A DNA stretch of 48,832 nt from Gemmatimonadota bacterium (lineage in GTDB: Bacteria > Gemmatimonadota > Gemmatimonadetes > Gemmatimonadales > GWC2-71-9): NCBI GenBank assembly GCA_025358055.1, contig JANYKV010000039.1, positions 1 through 48,832 on the forward strand. The letters are read 5' to 3'. The translations under genes were made by a program, and so were the position numbers. Of the stretch, positions 24,743 through 33,004 are shown piece by piece. How positions within the stretch are numbered: the first letter of the stretch is position 1; every line of letters starts with the position of its first letter. Below the pieces are notes generated by a model. That model saw only the letters and a list, made by a program, of their open reading frames with translations, was not told the origin of the DNA and did not search any database.

Positions 24743-25705
24743 TCACTTCCAGGTGTGGACCAACTCTTCCGCGATCTTGCCTTCCGTGGCTTCGAGGTCG
24801 AAGAAGCTCCCGGTGTTCTGGCTCGTAAACACCGATACGATCGCTGGGCCACCCGGATAGAAGATGACACCGACATCGTTCCCGGCATAGGGCGGCCAAT
24901 CACCGGTCTTGTGAGCAATTCGGGCCCCCTCCCATTGCAACCGTGCCGGAAGCCGCGAGGTGGAGAATTGCGCGAGCATCATATCGATCATTTCCTTGGC
25001 ATGATCCTTCGACGTGAGTTCGCCCTTGTAGATCTGTTCGACCAGCCGCGAGATCTCGCGAGCCGTCGTCACGCCCAGCCATCGCTTGGCATCGCCTTCC
25101 AGCTGGAAGAATCGCTTGGCGGCCCCGGAATCCGTGGGGAACCCTCGAGTGAACACCTCCAAGTCAGAGAGCCTGGCGTTGGCGGGGTCGGTATCAATCC
25201 AAGTGAACCGAAACAGATCGCCGGTGGTGCATTGCAGTCGAGTCACTTTGTATCCCTGCTCCGCCAGCAGGGCATTGACGCGATCCACCCCGACCCTATG
25301 GATCAGGATGTCGGTGGCCGTGTTGTCGCTCGTGATGATCATCTGAGTGATGAGGTCTCGATAGGTGGGCGCCAGGCCGGGCGCAAAGTTCTGCAGGAGG
25401 CCGCTGCCGCGCCGCTGGTCCTGGGGACGGATTGTATACCGATCGTCCAGGTTGACCTTGCCCGCCTCGGCGTCGCGAAACATGAGGACCATGACCGGCA
25501 ATTTGATGACACTCAGGGTGTTCATGGGCAGGTCCGCGCGAAGCTCAATCGTCTTTCCGCTCGATAGATGCTTGGCAAAAAATGAACTTCTCGCCTTGAG
25601 CCCATCGAGCTGGTGGCGAATGGACTGTTCCAACGACTGAGCAGCCGCGGGAGGGGGGGATAGGATGAGCAGGCCTAGAGCGGTGATGGCGGTCAGCAGT
25701 TTCAT
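24743..25705 (-). CDS. Class A beta-lactamase-like serine hydrolase
   Basis: A 320-residue protein with a signal peptide (1 to about 23, ending PAAAQ). The three class A/PBP motifs are present: S65-V-I-K68, S126-D127-N128 (ITSDNTATD) and K-T-G (AHKTGDWPPY). The Glu166-x-x-Leu-Asn loop of true class A enzymes, needed for deacylation, cannot be placed by eye. The spacing from SDN to KTG (about 150 residues) is longer than the usual 105. It could be a beta-lactamase of a divergent soil type, a peptidase or a penicillin-binding relative. The ATG at 25705 follows GGGAG. It lies 17 bases upstream of the DUF1707/LiaF-like gene on the same strand, so it probably leads a three-gene unit with that gene and the NRAMP-like gene. 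Confidence 0.88.
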   Translation of the reverse strand: MKLLTAITALGLLILSPPPAAAQSLEQSIRHQLDGLKARSSFFAKHLSSGKTIELRADLPMNTLSVIKLPVMVLMFRDAEAGKVNLDDRYTIRPQDQRRGSGLLQNFAPGLAPTYRDLITQMIITSDNTATDILIHRVGVDRVNALLAEQGYKVTRLQCTTGDLFRFTWIDTDPANARLSDLEVFTRGFPTDSGAAKRFFQLEGDAKRWLGVTTAREISRLVEQIYKGELTSKDHAKEMIDMMLAQFSTSRLPARLQWEGARIAHKTGDWPPYAGNDVGVIFYPGGPAIVSVFTSQNTGSFFDLEATEGKIAEELVHTWK

Positions 25706-25838
25706 GATCGACTCCCAGAAGGGAAGAACCCGAACCGAACTCAATCCATTGATCGATACTTCGGCCCCGCGCGACCGGGGTATATTGCAAGCGTTGTTCG
25801 TTGGCGCAACGACTTCGACCCACCAAAGGGGTGGAACC

Positions 25839-26090
25839 ATGTCCTCACGAATCGAGCGAGCGACCCGAGCCGCCAAGTCCGGCACAAAAAAGGCCGGCGA
25901 CAAGTTGGCCGGCGCCATCGAGCGCGCCGTGGGGTGCCGGGTCATCAAAGCGCGCGCGAAGGAAACGAAGACAGTCCTCAAGAAAGCGGGCGTGGCGGCG
26001 GCAATCGCTGGAGCGTTTGCCGGGGCATCGGTCATCCTAGGCGCCGTGCAGAAGCGGCGGGGACGGTCAGCAAAAGAAGTCGGGGAGTAG
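25839..26090 (+). CDS. Small basic Ala/Lys-rich protein with one hydrophobic segment
   Basis: An 83-residue protein, strongly basic, with repeated helical patches (SGTKKAGDKLAGAIERAV, ARAKETKTVLKKAGVAAAIA). One moderately hydrophobic stretch (AAAIAGAFAGASVILGAV) could cross the membrane. AAGGGGTGG precedes the ATG at 25839, and a TATATT box lies about 60 bases upstream. I do not recognise a family. It converges on the SDR gene at 26067-26903 and the two overlap by 24 bases at their 3' ends. Histone-like binding or a small membrane role are both possible; neither is shown. Confidence 0.6.
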   Translation: MSSRIERATRAAKSGTKKAGDKLAGAIERAVGCRVIKARAKETKTVLKKAGVAAAIAGAFAGASVILGAVQKRRGRSAKEVGE

Positions 26091-26903
26091 GTCCGCTTCC
26101 CGCACGTCCGGTCTCCGATAGCCTGAGAGGTCCGTGACTCCCGCCGTGCGGAGCAGGTCGTCGTCAATCCAGAACTGGCCCGTAAAGACCCGGCTCTCCC
26201 GGGTCAGAATGAAATGTGCCGCGTCCGCGAGGATTTCGGGAGAGCGGCACTTGGTGCGATCGACTCCAGGAATCATTTGCAATGCGGCCGTGTCGATCAC
26301 GGTCCGAGGCCAGAGCGCATTCACCGCGATCCCATCGTTCCGGAATTCCTCCGCCATTCCCAGCACACACATGCTCATTCCGAACTTCGCCATGGTATAT
26401 GCCACATGAGGAGCAAACCACCGCGCCTCCATGTTGAGAGGTGGCGAGAGATTGAGGATGTGCGGATTCACCGCCCTCCGCAGCAACGGGAGACATTTTT
26501 GCGAACAAAGAAACGTGCCGCGCGTGTTGACCTGGTGCATCAGGTCATACCGTTTCATCGGGGTGTCGAGTGTCCCGGTAAGTAAAATGGCCGACGCGTT
26601 GTTCACTAAGATGTCGATTCCGCCAAATCGTTCGGCGGCCCGTGTCACGGCCTGCTCGACGGCCGTTTCATCGCGAATATCGACGGCGAGCGCGAGGGCG
26701 GATCCGCCGGCTTCCTCGACGGCCTTCGCCGCCGTATGAATCGTGCCCGGGAGCCTGGGGTTGGGGGTGTCCGTCTTGGCGGCGATCACGATATTTGCGC
26801 CGTCACGGGCCGCACGCAGAGCAATGGCGAGGCCGATTCCGCGGCTCGCACCGGTAATGAACAGGGTCTTGCCGTTGAGACTAGCAGCGGGGCTGGATGG
26901 CAT
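26067..26903 (-). CDS. Short-chain dehydrogenase, HSDL2-like
   Basis: A 278-residue SDR of the HSDL2-like group. Cofactor site: FITGASRGIGLAIALRAARD. The insert after strand 2 (AAKTDTPNPRLPGTIHTAAK) is the group hallmark. VDIRDE, NNASAI and the active-site VAYTMAKFGM (Y-x3-K) follow, with NLSPPLN giving the Ser. The end WIDDDLLRTAGV is typical. HSDL2 relatives act on fatty or steroid alcohols, but the bacterial substrates are not established. The ATG at 26903 has GAGGAGG seven bases upstream. It is 147 bases behind the MFS transporter gene on the same strand. Confidence 0.92.
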   Translation of the reverse strand: MPSSPAASLNGKTLFITGASRGIGLAIALRAARDGANIVIAAKTDTPNPRLPGTIHTAAKAVEEAGGSALALAVDIRDETAVEQAVTRAAERFGGIDILVNNASAILLTGTLDTPMKRYDLMHQVNTRGTFLCSQKCLPLLRRAVNPHILNLSPPLNMEARWFAPHVAYTMAKFGMSMCVLGMAEEFRNDGIAVNALWPRTVIDTAALQMIPGVDRTKCRSPEILADAAHFILTRESRVFTGQFWIDDDLLRTAGVTDLSGYRRPDVREADLLPDFFC

Positions 26904-27049
26904 ACCCAATCCTCCTCGATCGGATCGTGAGCTGTTCGGATGCCGCTGTTTCGATCGCGCTGATGGATCGTTCGACCGGGCGAAGCGCAAATTGTAGTGG
27001 CGGCGCGACGGACCTCCCCTTCTCCAGGCCAAGCGCGACACGGGAGGGC

Positions 27050-28252
27050 TTAGTCGTCGTCATGAAAACTCTTCCCATGCTGCTCTCGCCCTAGCAACAC
27101 GACGGTCGCCAATAGCAGGATGGTGATGGTTTCGAAGCCGGCAAGAGCCCATTGGTAGCCGAACCGATCGCGGAGGGCGAATTCGATGTTGTTCGTGGGC
27201 GCGGCAAACATGACCCCCAATTGATAAGCCATCCCCGGCACGAGGCCTCGCGCGGCATCGGGCGCCATCTCGTTCAGGTGCGCCGGAACAATGCCCCAGG
27301 CTCCTTGCACGCCCATCTGCATCACGAAAGCACCTAGAGCCAAGGGGATGAGACCGGAGCCGAACGCCCAGAACGGGATGACCATGAGGCAAAGCGCGAG
27401 CGCGGCCGTGATACTCTTGCGGCGGCCGATCATTTGACTGAGCTGGCCAAAAATGATGGCGCCGAGGATAGCGCCAACGTTGTAGAAGATCGCGAGCCCG
27501 GCCACGGTGGTCGGCAGGAACTGGTGTACGGTCTTCAAGAAGTCGGGATACAGATCTTGGGTGCCATGCGAAAGAAACGTGAACAACACTATCATGACGA
27601 CCAGATAGCCAAGCAAGCCGGATTGCTTGCGGACCACGCGAAGAATGTCCCGAAAGCTTCCAACCCGGTGTTTCTCCCACGCCTTCGATTCCGGCACTTT
27701 GGTGCGGATGTAGAGGGCCAACAGCGCCGGGAGGCCGCCGACCCAGAACATTGCCCGCCAACCAAAGGTGGGGAGCACCGTGCGCGCGGCCACGGCCGCC
27801 ACCAAGTACCCGACCGAATAGCCACTCTGGAGGATGCCGGACAGGAGGCCGCGCCACCGCTTAGGCGCCGCCTCCATCACGAGACTTGCGCCGACCCCCC
27901 ACTCGCCTCCCATGCCGATTCCGTACAAGGCGCGCAGCACCAGGAAGACGCTGAAATTGGGGGCAAAGCCGCAACTGAACCCGACAATTGAAAAGAACAT
28001 CACGTTGATGATCATCGGGATGCGCCGGCCATACCGATCCGCGAGGAGACCGAAGAGTAGGGCACCCACGGGACGCATCGCGAGGGTCGCGGTCAGTGTC
28101 GTGACGATTTCCTTCTTGCTGACACCGAATTGTACCGCGAGGGTGTCGACCAGAAACACGACCACGAAAAAATCAAATGCGTCCATGGTCCAGCCGAGAA
28201 AGCCGGCGGTGACGGCATGCCATTGGCCACGGCTCATGCGCGCATCAGCCAT
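27050..28252 (-). CDS. MFS transporter, sialate/lactate:proton symporter-like
   Basis: A 400-residue, 12-helix major facilitator. The family signature between helices 2 and 3 is GLLADRYGRRIP, and a second copy (FGQLSQMIGRRKS) marks the other half. GFLGWTMDAFDFFVVVFLVD and RALYGIGMGGEWGVGASLVM are characteristic of the SHS/MHS carboxylate symporter group (lactate, pyruvate, sialate). It therefore most likely takes up a small organic acid with protons. The ATG at 28252 has only a weak ribosome site; a Met five residues in is an alternative. It follows the M28 aminopeptidase by 47 bases and precedes the SDR gene. Confidence 0.92.
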   Translation of the reverse strand: MADARMSRGQWHAVTAGFLGWTMDAFDFFVVVFLVDTLAVQFGVSKKEIVTTLTATLAMRPVGALLFGLLADRYGRRIPMIINVMFFSIVGFSCGFAPNFSVFLVLRALYGIGMGGEWGVGASLVMEAAPKRWRGLLSGILQSGYSVGYLVAAVAARTVLPTFGWRAMFWVGGLPALLALYIRTKVPESKAWEKHRVGSFRDILRVVRKQSGLLGYLVVMIVLFTFLSHGTQDLYPDFLKTVHQFLPTTVAGLAIFYNVGAILGAIIFGQLSQMIGRRKSITAALALCLMVIPFWAFGSGLIPLALGAFVMQMGVQGAWGIVPAHLNEMAPDAARGLVPGMAYQLGVMFAAPTNNIEFALRDRFGYQWALAGFETITILLLATVVLLGREQHGKSFHDDD

Positions 28253-28299
28253 GCGGAGCGAGTCCCGGTGAAAGAAAACGGAGGCCGGCTGGCCCGCGG

Positions 28300-29625
28300 T
28301 TAGCGGGTGCGAATGTCGCCGAACGAACGGTACTGATTGACGTAGGCGGCGACGACGCTCTCCTGCCCGTCGGCGCCAATGGCGGCCACGCCAAAGATAT
28401 AGTCGTCGATCGACACGTTGGGCAGCAGGAGTTCGGTGACATTCCCAAGCACGCGTTCGAACTGCCAATCCACCGACCATGCGTCGCGCCACACTACGCG
28501 ATACGCGGTTGCCCCGACCGAAGCCCGCCAACGCAGAACGGCATCGTACCCGCTGGTGCCCCGGCCGAGGGTCATACGGCCAAGGGTATCCGCTACTTGC
28601 GGAGCACTTGGCGCCAGAGCCAGCGACGCCAGGGCCGCGGCGTTGACGCGGGCGTTCCGAGCGAGGTAGGCCGGGTTGACACCTTCGAACGTGTCGTCGA
28701 CAGTATGCTGTCGGGAATAGGTCTCGTTCGACTCCGTGAAGCGCACCGCGGCGAATCCACGCGCGTTGAACGGCGAGTGATCGCCGCCGCGGCCAAACCG
28801 ATCATGCCGCGCTACCAACTGCACCGTATGGGTCGGAAAATATTCGGCCGCCGCCCATCGGATATACCGTGCGAGCCCGCGCGAGGGTGAATCCTCCGGG
28901 CCTTCGGAGAAGACCCGAATCCGTTTGGAATCAGATAGTCCGTTCCCGCCGCGCGGACTCCCGACGATGTCGTTGTTGAGGACTCCCTCGATCGGAATCT
29001 TCTCGGCCAACGCCTTCTGGGCATGGAGAGACGAGCCCACCAGGCCCTGTTCTTCTCCGGCGAAGGCCACGAAGACGAGGGTGGCATCGAACTCGACCCC
29101 GCTCTGGGCGAAGACCCGCGCCAGTTCGAGCACCAAGGCCGTTCCGCTCCCATCGTCGTTGACTCCCGGCGCGGGCAGATCTCCGTTGTCGAACGAGAAC
29201 GTCTGCGACCCGGCGGGGCGCGCCACGGTATCGTAGTGCCCGCTCACGTAGAACCGTCTCGGCGTTCGACCGGGGAGGATAGCCACCACGTTGCGGAGCT
29301 CGACATCGCGAGTGATCCGCTCCCCCTGTTTCAGGACCTGGTAGACATCGAAATCCACTTTGAGGCGGGGACTCGAGCGCTTGAACTCTTCGAGGATCCA
29401 CTGCCGGGCGGCGCCGATACCTTGCGTCGGCGAGGTCGTTGAGGAGAGCAGGTGCCGAGTGCCGAAACCCTCCAATTGCTTGAGGGTCTGGGTAAGTCGC
29501 TCTTCAGACACCATTTCAAGCAGGGCCGCAATTCGTGGATCGTGACGGCGGGTCTGAGCCGCGCCATTGGCGGCCGTCGCCACCCACACGATTGCGGCGC
29601 CCACGATGATACGTTTGGTTTTCAC
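28300..29625 (-). CDS. Secreted M28 aminopeptidase with C-terminal domain
   Basis: A 441-residue zinc exopeptidase. A signal peptide (1-23) is followed by the M28 domain (about 30-320) with all expected residues: H130-Y-D, D157 in GVNDDGSG, E191-E192 in FAGEEQGL, D219 in NNDIVG, and a late His in YSRQHTVDD. The C-terminal 90 residues (LRWRASVGATAYRVVWRDAW onward) look like a fibronectin-III-type beta sandwich. It should remove N-terminal residues from peptides outside the inner membrane with two Zn. The GTG start overlaps the preceding stop (GTGA, 29622-29625). Together with the peptide-binding protein and permeases upstream it supports peptide use. Confidence 0.94.
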   Translation of the reverse strand: MKTKRIIVGAAIVWVATAANGAAQTRRHDPRIAALLEMVSEERLTQTLKQLEGFGTRHLLSSTTSPTQGIGAARQWILEEFKRSSPRLKVDFDVYQVLKQGERITRDVELRNVVAILPGRTPRRFYVSGHYDTVARPAGSQTFSFDNGDLPAPGVNDDGSGTALVLELARVFAQSGVEFDATLVFVAFAGEEQGLVGSSLHAQKALAEKIPIEGVLNNDIVGSPRGGNGLSDSKRIRVFSEGPEDSPSRGLARYIRWAAAEYFPTHTVQLVARHDRFGRGGDHSPFNARGFAAVRFTESNETYSRQHTVDDTFEGVNPAYLARNARVNAAALASLALAPSAPQVADTLGRMTLGRGTSGYDAVLRWRASVGATAYRVVWRDAWSVDWQFERVLGNVTELLLPNVSIDDYIFGVAAIGADGQESVVAAYVNQYRSFGDIRTR

Positions 29626-31379
29626 TCAGGCACTCCGTGGTTGGCGACGACGACCTCAAATCCGCGGGCGGCTCGGGCGAGGCCCCGTTGCGCTTGCTTG
29701 GCCTCCAAGACGAGAACGTAATGCCCGCGCGATAACTTGGCGAGATCGAGGGTGATCCAACGGGAAGCGACCGGCGTCACGGACTCCGGACGATCCACCC
29801 AACTGAGGGAGAGAATGGCGGGCCCTTTGGTCCATCGGGCTGGACTCGTGATTGGGCCTTTCGGCTCCCGCCGAGCATTGTAAATGCTCAAGACCACCTG
29901 CAGCGAGTCGACCCTTGAAAGTGGAGCGTACATCTCCCAAAACAGCCCGATTCGAGCGGCTTCGGGCACCCGGTCTCCCGCAACAGCGTGAGTCGCCGCT
30001 TCCTCGAGGATCGACTGCGCCGAATCGGTAACATGCAAGAACAGTAGGTCGGAGAGCGGGCTACTGGGATCGTCCGGCGCGAAATCTCCCACGCGCGTCC
30101 GCGCAAACCGTTTCGAACTCAGGTGCTCGAGCTCGAGGCCAACCACATCCGCCGGCCAGGGCGCCCGAGCGATCAGCACCCCGGACGCACCGGACATTTC
30201 CCGCCGTGCGGTGATCGTCGGCGTCATTGGATCACGGGCCAACACCAGCGCCGCCTGTTTCGATCCGGAGCGAAAGACCGTGTCGTCGTCCGTGGCCCAG
30301 GCCGCAACTACGACACTCGAGTCGCCCCGACGAAAACGGGCGATCTGAACCTGGTCGAGTTCTTGGAATGACTTGGCATAGGCCGGCGCGTATCGGACGC
30401 GCGGCCGACGGGCTCTCAGATCCCAACCGCCCGCAGATCGTGGGTCGACATCGTCTTGCCAAGTGACGAGCGGGAGAAACGCGTAGCTCGGAGAAGGATC
30501 GTAACCGGTGACGGAGAAATGGTCGGCGTTGATGACGTCGTCGAAGGCGTTGCTCCGACTCCATCCCGTCGGCCAGCCATAGCGCAGAACCAATTCCCGG
30601 TGATCCTCACCCATCGAGAAGCCATACGCGGTGTGAGCATTCTGGAGGAGCCGGATCATCACCCGCCGGGCCCACAACTCGGTCCGGAAGTCATTCCCCG
30701 CGGAGGCGAGAAGTGGGCGCGCCAATAGCCAGAGGCGCTCATTCCACGCCTCGCGCTCGGGGCAGGCCAGAGTGCGGTAGGTCCGCTCCATCTCGCCATC
30801 CAACAGCAGGCTTAGGTCGTTCCACAGACATCGCTCGGCGCCAGGCATGCTCCGGAGCCCGGTCAGAAAGGCGTCCTCCGCCTCCGCGAAGCGGCCCGCG
30901 GCGTGCCAGGCAAATCCGGTGAGTGCCGCGCACCACCAGCCTGATCCCCGGCAGCGCAGCGCGGACGCCACAGCAGAGTCGGGCTGGCCATTCTCAACGA
31001 GGTACCGAATCAGCTGACCCATGATCCAGTCGTCGCCGGGCGAGGCACGCTCGTCGCGCCCGAGTTCCGTCAGGAGCTTGTGCCGGGCCCGTTTGATTGT
31101 TTCGGGCTCGGCGGGTGCGAGGGTATCGGCTTCATCATACCAGTAACAGAAGCGCCCGATTCGCTCGTCGCACTCGCGGCCCGTCGCGCCGTTTCGATTG
31201 GGGGCAAGGTGAAACCGGCGAGCCCGCTCGAACCCGGCCTGACTCGATCGAGCCGCGTCGAGCACCGCCATCGAATCGCGCCCCGTGGAATGGCCGGGGG
31301 ACTGTTCCCCCCCCGCATTGCCGGACCCTGCGGCGATGACCGCGAGGGCCCCGAGCCCACGGATCCAGATTCGCATCAC
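29622..31379 (-). CDS. Secreted TPR-containing protein, possibly GWxTD-related
   Basis: A 585-residue exported protein with a short signal (MMRIWIRGLGALAVIAAG). Residues about 80-230 look like helical repeats (FAWHAAGRFAEAEDAFLTGL). Around 250-300 there is a segment with RELVLRYGWPTGWSRSN that recalls, weakly, the GWxTD domain found in Gemmatimonadota and Acidobacteriota. The rest is beta-rich (IARFRRGDSSVVVAAWATDD and SKRFARTRVGDFAPDD). Ten or so Cys in the repeat part suggest disulfides. It overlaps both neighbours by four bases (ATGA before, GTGA after), so it is part of the peptide-processing operon. I cannot name a function. Confidence 0.8.
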   Translation of the reverse strand: MMRIWIRGLGALAVIAAGSGNAGGEQSPGHSTGRDSMAVLDAARSSQAGFERARRFHLAPNRNGATGRECDERIGRFCYWYDEADTLAPAEPETIKRARHKLLTELGRDERASPGDDWIMGQLIRYLVENGQPDSAVASALRCRGSGWWCAALTGFAWHAAGRFAEAEDAFLTGLRSMPGAERCLWNDLSLLLDGEMERTYRTLACPEREAWNERLWLLARPLLASAGNDFRTELWARRVMIRLLQNAHTAYGFSMGEDHRELVLRYGWPTGWSRSNAFDDVINADHFSVTGYDPSPSYAFLPLVTWQDDVDPRSAGGWDLRARRPRVRYAPAYAKSFQELDQVQIARFRRGDSSVVVAAWATDDDTVFRSGSKQAALVLARDPMTPTITARREMSGASGVLIARAPWPADVVGLELEHLSSKRFARTRVGDFAPDDPSSPLSDLLFLHVTDSAQSILEEAATHAVAGDRVPEAARIGLFWEMYAPLSRVDSLQVVLSIYNARREPKGPITSPARWTKGPAILSLSWVDRPESVTPVASRWITLDLAKLSRGHYVLVLEAKQAQRGLARAARGFEVVVANHGVPE

Positions 31380-32089
31380 CGGCCGGGCTGGCTTCCCGTA
31401 GGATCAGGTTTGCCAATCGGGCGGAGCCGCGAATGCAGTAGGTTGATGGCGAACAAGGGAAAGAGGAGTCCCACAATCGCAACGAGCGCGAATGGCACCA
31501 TTTGGCCGCGGATGAGTGCCCCACCCAGGAAGACGACCGCCGCCGCGTAGGGTAGCTCGGCAAGCGCGAGAATCAAAAGGTAATTCGGCATGGGATAGCG
31601 GATGAGGCCGAGAACGTATCCGGGAATCTCGGAAGGGAGGGCGATCTGGAACAAGAACACCAACGGAAACCGCGCCTCTCCACGAATCCGCTCCTCATAT
31701 TGCGCCACTTTGTCGCTCGAAACAAGCCAACTGACTACGGGCCGGCCCAGGTATTTCCCGATGACATAGGAGAGGAATCCACCGACGATCCAACCGGCCC
31801 AGAGCAGCATGAAGGCGGCAACCTGGCCCCACGCGGTGATGGCTACCGGGACCAGCACCGAACTCGAGACGAAGGCAAGCATGGCACCGAGCGCGGCGTA
31901 AAGCACGAAGAGTACGCCACCCACGAGGGGATGATTGGCCACGATCGGCCGCAATTCCCCGAGCAGCCAAGCGAGCCAGCCGCGAACGAGCGGGCTCCCG
32001 CCGAATACGGCCAAGGCGATCACGAGGCCCACGAGCAGAAGCACGCGACGCACGTGAATCCCTTGCATCCAGCTGTGGGGTCTCGTCAC
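31376..32089 (-). CDS. VTT-domain (TVP38/TMEM64, DedA-like) membrane protein
   Basis: A 237-residue integral membrane protein with about five to six helices. The VTT signature is visible: FVSSSVLVPVAITAWG, then GGFLSYVIGKYLGRP, and FLFQIALPSEIPGYVLGLIR, the G-x-x-x-(V/I)-x-x-x-(A/S) type pattern of TVP38/TMEM64 proteins. Members move or scramble lipids, with undecaprenyl or phosphatidylethanolamine carriers known among bacterial DedA proteins. It lies 15 bases downstream of the DppC-type permease and overlaps the next gene by ATGA. The link to peptide transport is probably only co-transcription. Confidence 0.9.
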   Translation of the reverse strand: MTRPHSWMQGIHVRRVLLLVGLVIALAVFGGSPLVRGWLAWLLGELRPIVANHPLVGGVLFVLYAALGAMLAFVSSSVLVPVAITAWGQVAAFMLLWAGWIVGGFLSYVIGKYLGRPVVSWLVSSDKVAQYEERIRGEARFPLVFLFQIALPSEIPGYVLGLIRYPMPNYLLILALAELPYAAAVVFLGGALIRGQMVPFALVAIVGLLFPLFAINLLHSRLRPIGKPDPTGSQPGR

Positions 32090-32104
32090 GCCTCCACCGT
32101 GGGA

Positions 32105-33004
32105 TTAGCCGGTGAGGACCGGGGCGGCCCCAACCCCTTGACCGCCTCCTGCGGAGGCGGGCGACGAACGGGTATCGGGTGGGAGGGCCCCTCCGATCCG
32201 AGGATCGGTGAGATCTCGTACCACGGCACCCAGGCCGTTAAATGTGAGCACGGTCAAGAGAATGAGCATCCCGGGGTAGACCGCTAGTCGAGGCGCGCTA
32301 TACACATAGTCTTGCGCGCCGCTCAGCATGTTGCCCCAACTCGCGGTCGGAGGCTGTACCCCCAGCCCGAGGAAGGAGAGGGCCGATTCCATCAAGATCG
32401 CGTTGGCGACGCCAAGGGTGGCGGTCACGCTGATCGTCGGCAGGAGATGTGGGAGGATGTGCCGAAGCAAGATTCGGGCGTCCGGGGCTCCCAGCGCCCG
32501 CGAAGCGTCAACGTAGAGTTCCTGGCGCAGCGTGAGCACCTCGCCCCGAATGAGGCGGGCGAGTGACATCCACGACGTGAGCCCAATGACCAAGACGAGT
32601 TTGGCGGTGGTGGCCCCCAGCAGGGTGAGCGCGGTGAGCGCGATAAAGATGGGAGGGACGGCCATCGCGCCGTCGGTGACGCGCATCAAAACCATGTCGA
32701 CCCATCCGACATAGTATCCGGAGGCTGCCCCGACAATGCTCCCAATCGCCAACGCGCAAAGCATGGCCGCCGCCCCCACGGTCAGGGAGACGCGCCCGCC
32801 ATACATCAGACGGGCCAGCACATCGCGTCCGGTTTCATCGGTGCCGAGGGGGTGAGCCCAACTCACGCGGGCCGATTGGTTGGCGAGATCCAGCAGATCC
32901 GGATTGACGTGCCGGACCAGCGGACCGAGGAAGGCGAAGAGGGCCAACAATAGGAATACGAGGAGCGCAACCCCCATCGAACCACGCAACGATAGCCTTG
33001 GCAT
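32105..33004 (-). CDS. Peptide ABC transporter permease, DppC/OppC type
   Basis: A 299-residue permease. An N-terminal helix (VALLVFLLLALFAFLGPLVR) and the segment HPLGTDETGRDVLARLMYGG are diagnostic of DppC/OppC. The EAA loop for ATPase docking is near RALGAPDARILLRHILPHLL. About six helices follow the usual pattern, ending with the L-S-F-L-G-L-G-V-Q segment. It starts at the base after the stop of the binding-protein/DppB gene, so both permeases are made together. No DppD or DppF ATPase is in the window, so the pump must borrow a distant ATPase pair. Confidence 0.95.
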   Translation of the reverse strand: MPRLSLRGSMGVALLVFLLLALFAFLGPLVRHVNPDLLDLANQSARVSWAHPLGTDETGRDVLARLMYGGRVSLTVGAAAMLCALAIGSIVGAASGYYVGWVDMVLMRVTDGAMAVPPIFIALTALTLLGATTAKLVLVIGLTSWMSLARLIRGEVLTLRQELYVDASRALGAPDARILLRHILPHLLPTISVTATLGVANAILMESALSFLGLGVQPPTASWGNMLSGAQDYVYSAPRLAVYPGMLILLTVLTFNGLGAVVRDLTDPRIGGALPPDTRSSPASAGGGQGVGAAPVLTG

